NCBI GenBank assembly: GCA_905178155.1
Contig: CAJINV010000009.1
Span: 1,423,907 to 1,487,906 of the forward strand
DNA length: 64,000 nt
Reading direction: 5' to 3'
Source: Amoebophrya sp. A120
Taxonomy: Eukaryota > Sar > Dinophyceae > Syndiniales > Amoebophryaceae
Made by a program: the position numbers and the translations under genes. Under the pieces are notes generated by a model. The model was not told the origin of the DNA. It did not search any database and worked only from the letters and a program-made list of their open reading frames with translations. Of the stretch, positions 45,001 through 55,173 are shown in pieces (position 1 is the stretch's first letter; each line of letters begins with the position of its first letter).

Positions 45001-45523
45001 ATTATCGGAAGTATGATTTTGCTTTTTGTTTTCTAGATCGGTTGCGAGAAAGAGTTGTGAAGAGGGAGAGGAAGTGAAGAAAGAACAGTATGAAAAACCC
45101 AAACGCGAATCTTCATGCCTAGTTGCACTTCATGCAAGAAAACTTCATCACAGACATGCAGATATGTTCTTCACTACACAAAAACAGCTATCAGGTGACT
45201 TTGATGCTGCCAGCTTGGCGTTCGAAAACTCGGATGAAGTCTGGGAATTAGCGTGTGGGGAAGGTCGTAACAGTCTGTACCGCCAGATTACCAGGAAATG
45301 GCCGAATGGCAATCCCGCCGACGGGGATCAGGCCATGCCGCTGCAGATGCGACCGGACATGTACGTGCAGAGGCGCAGGGTGTCTATGGACTTGGGCGAT
45401 GACTTGGACGCCGCGAATGCCGCGCCGCAGCCGATCGAGGATGCCAACAACGACAATGTGAACAACAATGAGGCCAGCAACGGCATCGAAGACGAGGAGG
45501 ATGACCTGTTGGCCGATGACTAA
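42100..45523 (+). CDS. unrecognised helical protein, about ten exons, 740 residues
   Basis: Exons: 42100-42411, 42497 to about 42742, about 42881-42997, 43044-43070, 43195-43406, 43529-43718, 43830-44030, 44209-44688, 44902-45010, 45195-45523. Most joints are GT-AG and phase-consistent. ATG 42100 starts MNSQSSLRSTPTSERSS. The protein is largely alpha-helical and charged, without a membrane span in the later exons or a motif I know: NARIAALGRKSQAEIQRLPL, DSDKTVLRGCADESVQALL, LYVFDWCAEFCSDNWLAWCE, MLEEGLVKVVNHMNDPMLMS, RMLNILSKMKMMFEQ, FRVYTLLPAQAAITTAIIGS. It ends in an Asn/Asp/Glu-rich acidic tail (EDEEDDLLADD). Codon use is strongly GC3 in the last six exons and weaker in the first two. Exon 4 is only 27 nt (IQKTGFVAK). 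Confidence 0.7.
42998..43043 (+). other. 46-nt GT-AG intron
   Basis: CTG|GTACTA...GCGTAG|ATT, phase 0. Only this splicing makes the following 27-nt exon and exon 5 (43195) phase-compatible, although the unspliced frame is also open. Confidence 0.5.
44685..44901 (+). mobile_element. 213-nt introner with AGTG duplication
   Basis: AGTG at 44685-44688 and 44898-44901, same codon phase, period 213 nt. Joins HLDYVV to FLSYNEVEVAFQEMMSAFRV. The available GT and AG near the ends are out of phase with each other. Contains ATGCATAACAATGTCATG. Confidence 0.5.
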
Positions 45524-46329
45524 TCGGCTTTGTAAAAAAGCGAAGGCTATTGTGCTACATTTATTAGTGTTTTATTAGTAACATCTAGTGATCACGAAGT
45601 AAGTGTTGTACAGTAGTTTTTACTTTTTGTTCATGTAGAGAGCTGGCAGAAAAGCACTCTCTCTTGAACGTATGCTCTGTAAAAGGGCAAATAGGATTTG
45701 CGTTCTCCGCGCAGCGATGCAAAGATAGTGTACCTGGAGCATAATTTCGAGGTCGCATCATTCGAGAAAATAAATCTGCGTGGGTTTTCCCAAAAGACGT
45801 GAGGGTGTATCTGTTAGCCGTCTATACAAAAGTTTCTGTTTCGAGAAACCCACCAGATTATGCGACTATTCGAAAACAAACAATTTATTTGTCGATGAAA
45901 GTAAAGGACCTGTGCAAATCCTTCTTTTTGAGACCACAGAGTAAAAGTGAAAATAAAAAAAGAACGTGCACCGCAACAGCTTTTTCAAAATGCAAGCCTC
46001 GATGTTCTTTCCACAAATGCAATATCGAATTGATCACCTTTCTCTTTCTCACATGTGAAGAATGCAAATGTAACAATCGCGACGCTGTTATTGATTACAA
46101 ATGCAAAAGAGTGTCGTATTATGTCTTTCGGTTTGTGGCAATTGATATTGTGAAAAGTCTTCACTTACAACACCAGCGACACATGAGAAAGAGAGAATTA
46201 TGCGGTGAGTATGTTTATTGATTCATAACAAAGACCGCACTTGATGAGAAAGCATTAGCTTAAGTTCATACTAGTTACAACACCACCTCTTCCGCAGGTG
46301 GTGAATGAGTGAGAGATTCTGCTGCGCTG
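45524..46329. other. 3' UTR and spacer
   Basis: AT-rich, no gene supported. The open frame at 45799-46221 is Lys/Cys-rich and random-looking. Confidence 0.5.
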
Positions 46330-46930
46330 TCTCGCGCGGCAGCTACTTGGAGCCGCGGTTCGACTGCTGCTCTGGGCCACTTGGAGTTGTGGTTCGACGG
46401 CAGCCGCTACTTGGGAGCGGGTGCGGGTGGAGGCAGCGTGGACGGTTGAAGCCGTCTTACCGCCGTCCGATGCCGTGGACGCGCAATCGTCCAATGCCGG
46501 GTGGAGGCAGCGTGGATGCCGGGTGCCATCGATGCACCCGACGGTGGACTCTGCAGATACGGACGAGCAGCTGCGAGTGCGGGTGGAGGAGCAGCTGCGA
46601 GCGCGAGTGGAAAGGCAGCTGCGATGGAGAACGGGTGGACCACCAGCTGCGATGGGTGGACGAGCCACCACTGCGCGTGACGCAGCTGACGGTGGTCACG
46701 GCAGCTGCGAGTGACGCCGTGGACGGGTGGAGGAGCTGCTGCGTTGCTCAGTGGAAGGTGGATACGGCAGCAGCTGCTGGCGCGAATCGAGGAGCAGCTG
46801 CGAGTGCGGGTGGCACTGCGAGTGCGGGCTTTCCCGCGAGTGCGGGTGGAGGAGCAGCTGCGACGGAGGACGAGTGGACGACCAGCTGCGCCGGCGAGAG
46901 GAGCAGCTGCGCGTGACGGAGCGGACGGTG
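46330..46930. repeat. GC-rich degenerate minisatellite
   Basis: Irregular repeats of GAGCAGCTGCGAGTGCGGG and GGTGGACGA-like blocks over 600 bp. Frames are open on both strands (Ser/Cys/Arg- and Ala/Pro-rich) only because the repeat lacks stops, so I do not call a gene. Confidence 0.75.
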
Positions 46931-47837
46931 GACACGGAAAGCAGAAAGGAGAAGCTGCGGTGGAAGCGGAAATTTGGACTACGGGCATTGGAGCCAGCGC
47001 GTCGAAGGAGCGGACAGCGGTTGTTTGATTCGATCAAACCTGATGGAAATCGCATGGGACGCCGCGAATATCCAAAAAAAAGAGCTATGGCCAAATCAAT
47101 AAGCGGTGGTGAAGGTCATGTCAAAGTCCCATCGTGGAATACTTCTTCAACTCAGGCAAAAAAAACGATTGCCTTGTATCTATGTCGCGTTTTGTATGTA
47201 CCACATCGATTTCAAAAAAACCCCGCTTCGCATGTTCCGGATTCAATGCAATCTTTTTTTTGCGACACGACGTCAAGTCGACAATCGTTTTGACGATGCA
47301 GCACGTGATCGACATTTTTGCACAAAAGCATGATCGCGCGCGACTGCGAGTTGATGATGGCCATAGCGCTTTTGTTCTGCATATCCTGGCAGCAGCGGAT
47401 GCAGCGGACCGGCGGCGAACAAGGACGAAAGGAAAAAGAGGAACAGATGCGAAAACGCCGCCGGATGGAAAAATGGAAGCGCGGAGAACCCAGCGGTCCA
47501 CGGATGGTGGTCGTGCATTGCATTTGCATTGCACTTGATAAAGAACCGCTTCTATCAAAAAAAAATCTCTCATGTTGCTTGCGAACACTGACATATCGGG
47601 CTGAAGCTTCACAGTGCAGTGGTTTGCATGCTTGGGAAGATCGAAGGCAGTAGCTCATGAGAATTTGATCTTCGTGAAAAAAAGACTTTAAATACGCATT
47701 TAGATCCTACATTGAGGCGGAGGTAAAATCTCACCGGATCTGCACTGTGAAGCTTTTAGCCCTTTAACTTCTCAGATATGCATGTAGTGTGTCAGTATGG
47801 CGCTAATGATCACAAGCATGTCGTTTGCATATGAATA
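46931..47837. other. region with weak coding signal only
   Basis: 47,270-47,540 is open in two + frames with basic peptides (VIDIFAQKHDRARLRVDDGH, or MMAIALLFCISWQQRMQRTG). Either might be a diverged exon; neither can be chosen. Confidence 0.25.
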
Positions 47838-48095
47838 ATGCTTCACAAACCAGCAGCGAACACACGGCAGGAGAAGCAGCCGAACAGGAGCCGCCGACTA
47901 TCGTCTAAGCGAGTTCGTGTTGCGGACAGACAGAACGCCTTCCGTAAAGTGCGTGGGTGGCTTTATTCATGTCACCGCGATGCACACCAAGTGCTTAAAC
48001 TAACTAGAACACAAGCTGCTGCGACACAGCAGCGACGTGACTATGCAGGATCGGTTGCTTCTGGTGTTCAACAAACATTGAAAAAAAAATTTTAA
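47838..48095 (+). CDS. possible small basic protein, 85 residues
   Basis: ATG 47838 to TAA. The peptide is very basic (RRLSSKRVRVADRQNAFRKV) and Gln/Ala-rich toward the end (LKLTRTQAAATQQRRDYAGS). No domain recognised; could be a fragment of a mobile-element protein. Weak support. Confidence 0.25.
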   Translation: MLHKPAANTRQEKQPNRSRRLSSKRVRVADRQNAFRKVRGWLYSCHRDAHQVLKLTRTQAAATQQRRDYAGSVASGVQQTLKKKF

Positions 48096-48454
48096 ACTTT
48101 AAGAAATCCGGCAGCTGTCTGGTTTGCGTCATTCATCAAACCGCGCCGGTCCCAAGGCTGTCGCTCGCCCGCTAAGCCACTCCTAGCCACGAGAGCTCTA
48201 GCGTAACAAAGACAAAATCAGGCGGACGGCCCGGGGCGGGGGTGCTGACTAAATTCGCGCTATAATCTGGCTAAATTTTTCCGCAGGCCGCGCAGCTTTT
48301 CGGCCCCACATTGATGGGCCGCGCGCCTTTGCCCGGCCTGCGCCCGCCTCGTGCGTGGGGCGGCCGGGCGCCGGGGGCGTTCCGCGGCTTCGCGCGAGGC
48401 CCTTTGCGCTCCTTTTTCGGCGGTGCCCCCCGTGGCGCCGCCCTCGAGCGATTA

Positions 48455-48500
48455 AAAATTTAAAAATTCGGAGTGGTTTCCGTCCGAATTTTTAAATTTT
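48455..48500. repeat. 18-bp perfect hairpin with 10-nt loop
   Basis: AAAATTTAAAAATTCGGA at 48455-48472 pairs with its complement at 48483-48500. AT-rich stem inside GC-rich surroundings. Confidence 0.9.
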
Positions 48501-48689
48501 GCAAAGGCCGGCCCGCGCCCCTGCCGGCTTCGCGGCCCCGCGCCACCGCCCGCCGGGCGAGTTCGCCGCGCTGCCGGACCCCCGGATCCGGAATTCGGGG
48601 AAGCTAAATCGGACGGATAAATCTTCGTGATTTTCCGCAGAAATTTGGCTAACCGGACGCCTAAAATGCCGCTAAAAGTGCGCTAACTT

Positions 48690-48890
48690 CCCCGCTAAAT
48701 ATGTCGCTAAATATGTCGCTAAATATCGCGCTAAGTGTGTTGCTAAATCCGACAACAGGGAAATCCCACTGGATTTGGATCCGCGGACCAAATTTAGAAG
48801 ATTCCCGGTCGGAATTTAGAACACATTTTTTTAGAACGATATTTAGAACGATATTTAGACACATACTTAGACACATATTTAGAAGCATTC
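48690..48890. repeat. inverted array of CTAAATATG-type words
   Basis: Left arm: CTAAATATGTCG twice, then CTAAATATCGCG. Right arm: the complement, TTTAGAACGATA twice and TTAGACACATA. Together they form a long imperfect hairpin centred near 48,785. Confidence 0.7.
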
Positions 48891-49544
48891 CAAGTGGATT
48901 TCAGCCGCACCTTCCACCCGCGATCCGATCGTGTGTGAAAGGTCCAGCTGACTCTCCGGGGGCGAAGGGCAAGGTGTTCTTCCGTCGAGCGCGGGACGTA
49001 AGCTCCGCGCGCAAGCTTGGGTAGGTCGGCGGGCGTTGACTTGAAGTTGCCCGGCCGCTCCCGGCAAGCAAGGTCCGCAGCAAGGTTCCAAGCTCCCCGG
49101 GCGTGATGGCCGGGTGGCCGCGCCGCACGGCCCGGGCCGAGCGAAGGCCCCGGCGCCCGCTCTGCGGCGCTTGGCAGAGCGGGGGCGGCGGTTGTTTTCC
49201 CGCGGGCTTTTTCTGCTTTGCCTCTTAGGCAGTTTCCTGTCTTTGGGGCCAAACTATTTAGCGGGAAAATAGAACAAATTTAGCGCGTTACACCGCCCCG
49301 CCTCGTCCGTCTGAACAAAAAACTTTTACACGGGCTCGAGACGTCTAAGCCCATAAGGCTTACGCGCTAAAATAGCCGCGTCGAGCCGTCGCAGGGGAAC
49401 CGCAGAAGCCAGCAGGCTGCTCTATGGAGGGGTTTTCCTTAGTTCGGCTCGCCGGCAGGTTGCGTGGAAGAGCACCGGCGGGGGCCTGTCGCCTTTTGTT
49501 CAGCTTCGCAGGCTCATTCACAAAATAGCCCGCTCTTGGCCTGA

Positions 49545-49832
49545 TCCTTAATATTTACGTGCGCGCCACGACCGGTTAGTACAAGACAGCGGCGGTGCTA
49601 CAAGGCCACAGGTAAACCATCCCTACGCCTTCCGGTTGACCTTGACGAACTGACTACCAAAACCGTTGCAGATCTCTTCAGCATCGCAGTCGCCCAGGGT
49701 TACAACGCCGCGCATCCCGAGGGTAGATCAGACGGACCACAGAAAGGCGTTGCGAGGTGGCCAAACGACACCACGATAGCGGGAGAGCGGAAGCAAGGCC
49801 TTTGTTCTACTGTGTGGCGTGCGTTGTTCTAG
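49545..49832 (+). other. 96-codon open frame without Met, protein-like
   Basis: The frame from 49545 to TAG at 49830-49832 has no ATG but reads like protein: LRLPVDLDELTTKTVADLFS, IAVAQGYNAAHPEGRSDGPQ, KGVARWPNDTTIAGERKQGL. It could be an exon of an unrecognised gene or of a mobile element. Confidence 0.3.
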
Positions 49833-49853
49833 TCCTGTCTAGCTTGCTAGAAC

Positions 49854-49906
49854 AACCTCTACGAGTAGCAAGAGGGACCTCTGTCAAGAACCTCTACGAG
49901 TAGCAA
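49854..49906. repeat. 18-bp direct repeat, two copies
   Basis: AACCTCTACGAGTAGCAA at 49854-49871 and 49889-49906, period 35 bp. It lies just after the open frame at 49545. Confidence 0.9.
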
Positions 49907-50239
49907 TAAAGCGCCAGTTACTCACTCCTCTTATGTTCAAAGACCGCCCACATACGTCGTTCAGCATTACAAATTCCGTTTTCACTTTCCGCGTTTTGTT
50001 TTGACATTACAAGATCTACCCGATTTTTATCTCGTTTGTCATGCGGCTCAGCCGCCCGACATCACCATGCTGCTGTCCACGACCTGTGCTGTTCTGCATT
50101 TGGAGATAGTCTCTCTCTTATCTGCTTTGCACTTGAAGAACGAGCTCTCTTGTCTCTCTCTTTCTCTTTTACAATTTCTTTTTTTTTCACTTGTTTAAAC
50201 GGATCTCGTGATTATTTTTTTCGAACTCTGTTGCCTTTG

Positions 50240-51150
50240 CAGCGCATTAGCACTTACCACGGTGTGAACGTTTTGCACGTCTCGCCTGGCCCCGAAGCGT
50301 CTGCGTTTTGCTCAGTGATAAATATTATCTCCCCGGTGTAGTGCTCGCTTGATCTAATGCCCGGCGTACTTTGCAAGCGTACGTTACGCCTTATCCCGAT
50401 GAGAAACACGCGATCTTATCCCCCCGACCTAGTAATCGCTTGCGCCTTAAATATATACTCTTTTTGAAGAAATTGCACAGTTTTTATCTCCCCGAGCGGT
50501 AGTTGGTTTGAGGGTGTCGAAGGGGTGTGCGCCCTTTTTCCGGCTACAAGGCGTGTTTTGCTCAAGAAGTCACTTTGCACGCCTCGCCTCGTCTATCAAA
50601 AGTGTCTATTTTCCCGATCCAATACTCGCTTGCGCCTTAAGTCTAAAACTTTTTCATTCGGCATCGGGGTTTTGTGACTTAGCGCTTAGCATGGTATACG
50701 CGATATTCGAGGTTCAACTCGAAAGGAAGGCGTATGGTTTTCTTAAAAATAATCACTAGCTCCCCGACTTATAACTCGCCTGAGCCCATTTTCGGGCGTG
50801 TCTGCTTTTTCGATCTCTTGCAGCTTTCCACGGTATACGCGATAAGATCGCCTCGCACTTCTCGCCTTGTCCCGACGAAAAGATGACGCGTGTGCGGTTT
50901 TCTTAAATAGCTGTTTACGTCTTTCCCCCGTGTGTTAGAAGGTTCGAAAGATCGAGCCGTTTTTTGAAGTCCTAATCCCGCCGAGCTAAAACAGCGACTT
51001 TTAGAAAAACAAGTAAAAAATGAAAATTTTCAGAAGGATCAAACTGACTAAAAAGACTTACCCCGCCGGGCTAAAAGAGCTGATTTGTAGTCCTTTTGAT
51101 ATTTATTCACTTTCGCAATTGATCTTACCACGGTATGCTGGATGTGAGTT
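50240..51150. repeat. degenerate tandem repeats, unit very roughly 100-200 bp
   Basis: Recurring words: a CACGGTRT block (50256, 50829, 51127) with related GGTATACGCGAT (50692), CGCCTCGC or CTCGCC near CCCCGA, and CGCTTGCGCCTTAA (50438, 50628). Copies are too diverged to align by eye. No gene. Confidence 0.5.
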
Positions 51151-52580
51151 CATATCTTTTTGATGTCTTTTTGATACTTTCTGCGCCTTTGCACCACTGT
51201 TCATTCATTTAGTTTTAAAATCACTATGGAAAAAAAAGATAAAAACGTGGCTTGTAATGCTTATTTGTCGCATTTCCGCAGATTTTGCTGTAAAATCCTT
51301 TAAAATTTATGCACCACCGCTGTGAGACGGCTACATGGATATTCAAAAGTTGCCGCGCATCTCAACTCCGTTGCGCTACGGCGTTTTAGTCGTCATTTTG
51401 TGTCTAGCATTAGCTTCTAGTGTTTACAGGTGGTAAAATCACATGATGATAGCAACGCATCCGAAGTTGCTAACTTAGTTCCGAAATCAGCTGACCCGGG
51501 CACCTCCGTGCCAGCAAAAGTAAAATCTTTTGGCACGACTGTAAAATTTGAAAGGCTCCTTCTAGTTATTATTGTGGAAGGTGCAGGTCTTAGGGTTCAC
51601 CAAATTTTACTCACGTTTTGGTCTTGCAACCTCATGCTTAATGATCCATGCCACAGTGCCTCTTTACGCTTTACCGGGCTAGCATTGTAGGCGCACAGCA
51701 TTTTCAAAAACAAAAAAAATAGCAGAAGTCGCCACGAGAAGCAATCGCAACCCCCGGCTATTTTAGTTCTACCATAAATTTTTGCGCATTTAGTCATAGT
51801 CCGCATGTAGATCTGGCATCGCCCGCCGTGGCTCCGGTTTCAGCTTCCACTTCTCCTGCTCGGCCATTCGGATTCTTGGCGATATTACGGCGGACTCGCT
51901 CGCTATGAAGAGGCGATGGCAGCGACGGTTATAACAAACCGACCCCCAGATGTTCTCGCAAGCCCGTGCTGGCGATCCGGTCGAAGTCTCGCTCTCGGTC
52001 TGTATTTCTGGCTGCGTGCGCACCGACTTTGACGACTGGCGGTCCAGGTGCTCCGAACAACCACCGCGGGCATTTACTATAGTGTATAGCACAATCACGA
52101 AAGAGTACATTTGTCCTGCGCACTGCTCATGCTTTTCTTTTGTATTTTGTCGGCTGATCGGCCCCATTTAGCCTGTGCTACAAACTTTCATAAATGCAGC
52201 ACTACCAAGCTCGTGTAGATTTTGTTTCCCCGACCCGGATACACGCTTCCCCCGCTGCTGCCTCTCGGTTGGACACCTCTTGGGTGCTCAGCTGTTTGTC
52301 AGGGCTTTTTACATGCGCGTGTGATCCGGTGGTGCAGGAAAATGCGCCACGATGGAGGTAATCCCCCGGTGTTTCCCCCTGTCCCGCCCTTGCGCACTCG
52401 GGTTCCGCCGTGGACATGAAAGCTTTATATGATGATCGGAGGCTAGTTCGTTGTCTGCGGAGTTCCATCATGGCGTCTGATCGTAGATAGCTTTGGGTCA
52501 GGTCTGCTAATCCTGGCAAGTAGTTTCATATGGCGCCGGAGCTCTAAACAACTTACTTGTTCCTCAGCGCTATTGCGCTT
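51151..52580. other. non-coding region, no gene seen
   Basis: Mixed AT- and GC-rich sequence with short overlapping frames on both strands and no coding-like composition. Confidence 0.45.
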
Positions 52581-52960
52581 GCTACTGCTGCTTGTCAAAA
52601 AGAAAGTTTTATTGTTTGATCTCCGCTTGTGGATGATCGGCGATTCGCGCCTGCTCTGGTCTGCTAGCCGCGCGCTACTCTTTCAGTTCGTGTGGGCTCC
52701 TGGTGCTGCGATCACCGTCGGGAGTTGAACAACATGAGAACATAAGGACGTCGGTGTTTGAGAGCTATTCAGTATTCGACTTCCTACTACGTTTTGATCC
52801 TTTTGCATCCCTCACGCACATCCAGGATCTTTGTGTAGTTCGAAGCCCGCCGAATTTTTGCGAGCGGATTTAGCTTTCTTACCCCCTCGAAAAAAGGGGA
52901 GTCTCCTGACCCTTATGGTCGTCCCTGCCGCCGGTGGTCACGTCCGCGTGGCGCTTTCAG
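52581..52960. repeat. tandem dimer, unit about 410 bp, copy 1
   Basis: Shares with 52991-53370 a series of blocks in order: CTCCGCTTGTGGATG, GCGCGCTACTCTTCA-like, CATAAGGACGTCGG, AGGCCCGCCGAA-like, CGAAAAAAGG. Overall similarity is perhaps 70-75% by eye. Confidence 0.75.
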
Positions 52961-52990
52961 CTATTACTACGCCTGGCGTTACTACGCCCG

Positions 52991-53370
52991 CTACTGCTTT
53001 TTGGTTGGTAAGTGGATAGATATTTTAATGTTTGGTCTCCGCTTGTGGATGGCCGGCGACTCGCGCCACAAATGCACGTGTAGCTGCGCGCTACTCTTCA
53101 AGTTCGTGCGGACTCCTGGTGTTGCTGCCACCGTTGGGAGTATAAGAAAGAAGAACATAAGGACGTCGGGTCTTTGAAGGCTTTACTTTGCAAGACCTCC
53201 TTCCGTCATTTTTGCTCTTTGCTGCGTTCACGCGCAAATTGTATTTTTGATGGATTGAGGCCCGCCGAAGTTTTGCGCGCGGGTTTAGCCCTCTTCTACC
53301 CCCCGAAAAAAGGCACGTCTTCGGACCCTTCAGGTCGTTGCCCCTCCGCCCGCGTTGCGCCCGCGCTTCG
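52991..53370. repeat. tandem dimer, copy 2
   Basis: Second copy of 52581-52960, same orientation. Short frames in it are not conserved between the copies, which argues against coding. Confidence 0.75.
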
Positions 53371-53400
53371 CCATCAGCATCAGCATCAGCTATATAGGTT

Positions 53401-53403
53401 GTC

Positions 53404-53440
<37 letters not shown>

Positions 53441-53443
53441 TTC
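53401..53443. repeat. CT microsatellite
   Basis: A run of CT dinucleotides with two interruptions. Confidence 0.95.
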
Positions 53444-55173
53444 AATAAGAAGAAAAAGGAAACTGTTAGTAATTACATCAGTTGTTGTGGCTTTCCTCCC
53501 AAGAGGTGCTAAAGAAAAACCTCAAGCCTTAGAAAGTCTTTGCCTACTGCTCTGTTGAATGCCAGCGAGTCCTACCTTCAGCACGCTCGCTAATTGCATA
53601 TTGGAGTTGGTTTTTATAATTTTATCTCCCTCGATGTCGACCCGACTCATCGCAAACAGAGCCTCTGCGCAGAAGAGTATGATCCGCTTTTTTTTTTGCG
53701 TCTCACGCAGCGAACATTTAATAGAATGCAGAACAAGAAGGCAATCTCATACAGAGTTTCCCAAGACCGTTTTTTTTGCCCTGCACGTGACTCGTTTCTC
53801 GATTTTCCTTTTTTCGAATTACCGTAAGCCTTATACAGTACCTGAGCACACCATCATACTGGTAGAAAAAGAATACTGGTTTGTCTGTTGGTAATTAAAT
53901 TTTTTTTTTTCCGATCAGATGAATGTGTAGGGGAAGCGTGCCGCAGCAACCATGTTTTTGCTGTTTTGTTATCTCCCTCTGGTACAAATGAGGGGAAGCG
54001 ACGTTGTGGCAGCGGGAATTCTCCTATTCGTTCTGATTGCGAAGTAGCACTGACGACCAATAAGCCGAAGTGAAGATTTGTTTTTACCGTTACGTAATAT
54101 CATAATAAAAATACCTTTTTTTTGTTGTTCCCTAATACCAAAATTTTCTCATCCTTCTGCGTAGAAGCAATGCGCATTTGTGTCCAGTTCTTAGTTTCAT
54201 GCTTAAATAAATGAAGCAGTCCGCTCGCCTTGAAGCGGAAGTCAGCACAGGATACTTTGATGTATGATTTTTCTATGTGGAGTCTTTTTGTTGTGAGAAA
54301 AACGGCAAAGATACCGCTCTTGATGCGGTATCGCGTTTCTCTTTCCCACTCGTAAATAAATGCAAATCTAACGAGAGGAGGCATGTTTCGCACTACCTCT
54401 CAATGTAGTACTAAAAAGGCATGTCGCTATGTTTTTTTCTCTACAGTACTTACTATGAAGACTACTATGGCAACTACGCGAAGCTCAAGCTATAGTTTTA
54501 CGAAGAAGAGCAAACAAAGACTAATATCCAACTGTTGTTGGCAGTCATAATGATCATCCGCATTATCAGAGTTTGCAGCTTCTGAATCTGACTGATTCTG
54601 CAAGCAAAAACAATGAATCGAAGCCCACGACGTAAAAAGTTTTGTCTATAGTCGGACCTGCTGTACTGCTCAGCAATTCGAAGCTTCGTGACAAAGCTGA
54701 TTGCGAAAGACTTCTTGGGGATTGCGAGCGAGCCAGCAATGAACACGCATCGCAAGAACAAACTTCTCGAAAACCTGGAGCTTTATTTTTGCAGTCACAT
54801 CAACATGATCTACACCAGAACTCAAAAAAAATTGACTCTGGTTTCGTATTTCTTGGCAATGCTACTTATTTCGATTTATTAATTGCAGTTGTTCGTCAGA
54901 TCGGGACGACGACAAGTGCTGGCAATGGTGGACAAGTTATGGTCACATGGCCAGGTTTCTTGCACGTGCTCTGGCTGCATACTTTCGCACTTTAGCTTTC
55001 GTTGTCTTGTTCGTCCATGTCCCTCGTACCGCAGTTTTTGTTTCAAGTCACCAATTCAATTCTGACCAATTATCTTACGCACAATCGTTCGTACCCGCAA
55101 CCTTGCGTCTTCTATTACTTGTCAGAAAAAGTAATCTAATCACAGCCGAAAGAGGCCAAAAGGAAAAGCTGCT
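53444..55173. other. AT-rich non-coding region
   Basis: No gene supported; several long T runs. The last few hundred bases are the presumed 5' flank of the 55174 gene. Confidence 0.5.

Larger units (their letters stand above)
48096..49544. other. GC-rich non-coding block with hairpins
   Basis: Strongly GC-rich with CTAAATTT/GCTAAA words scattered throughout. The same words appear in one orientation on the left (48,250-48,730) and mostly inverted on the right (48,790-49,290), giving the block an inverted-repeat character. No protein frame supported. Confidence 0.5.
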
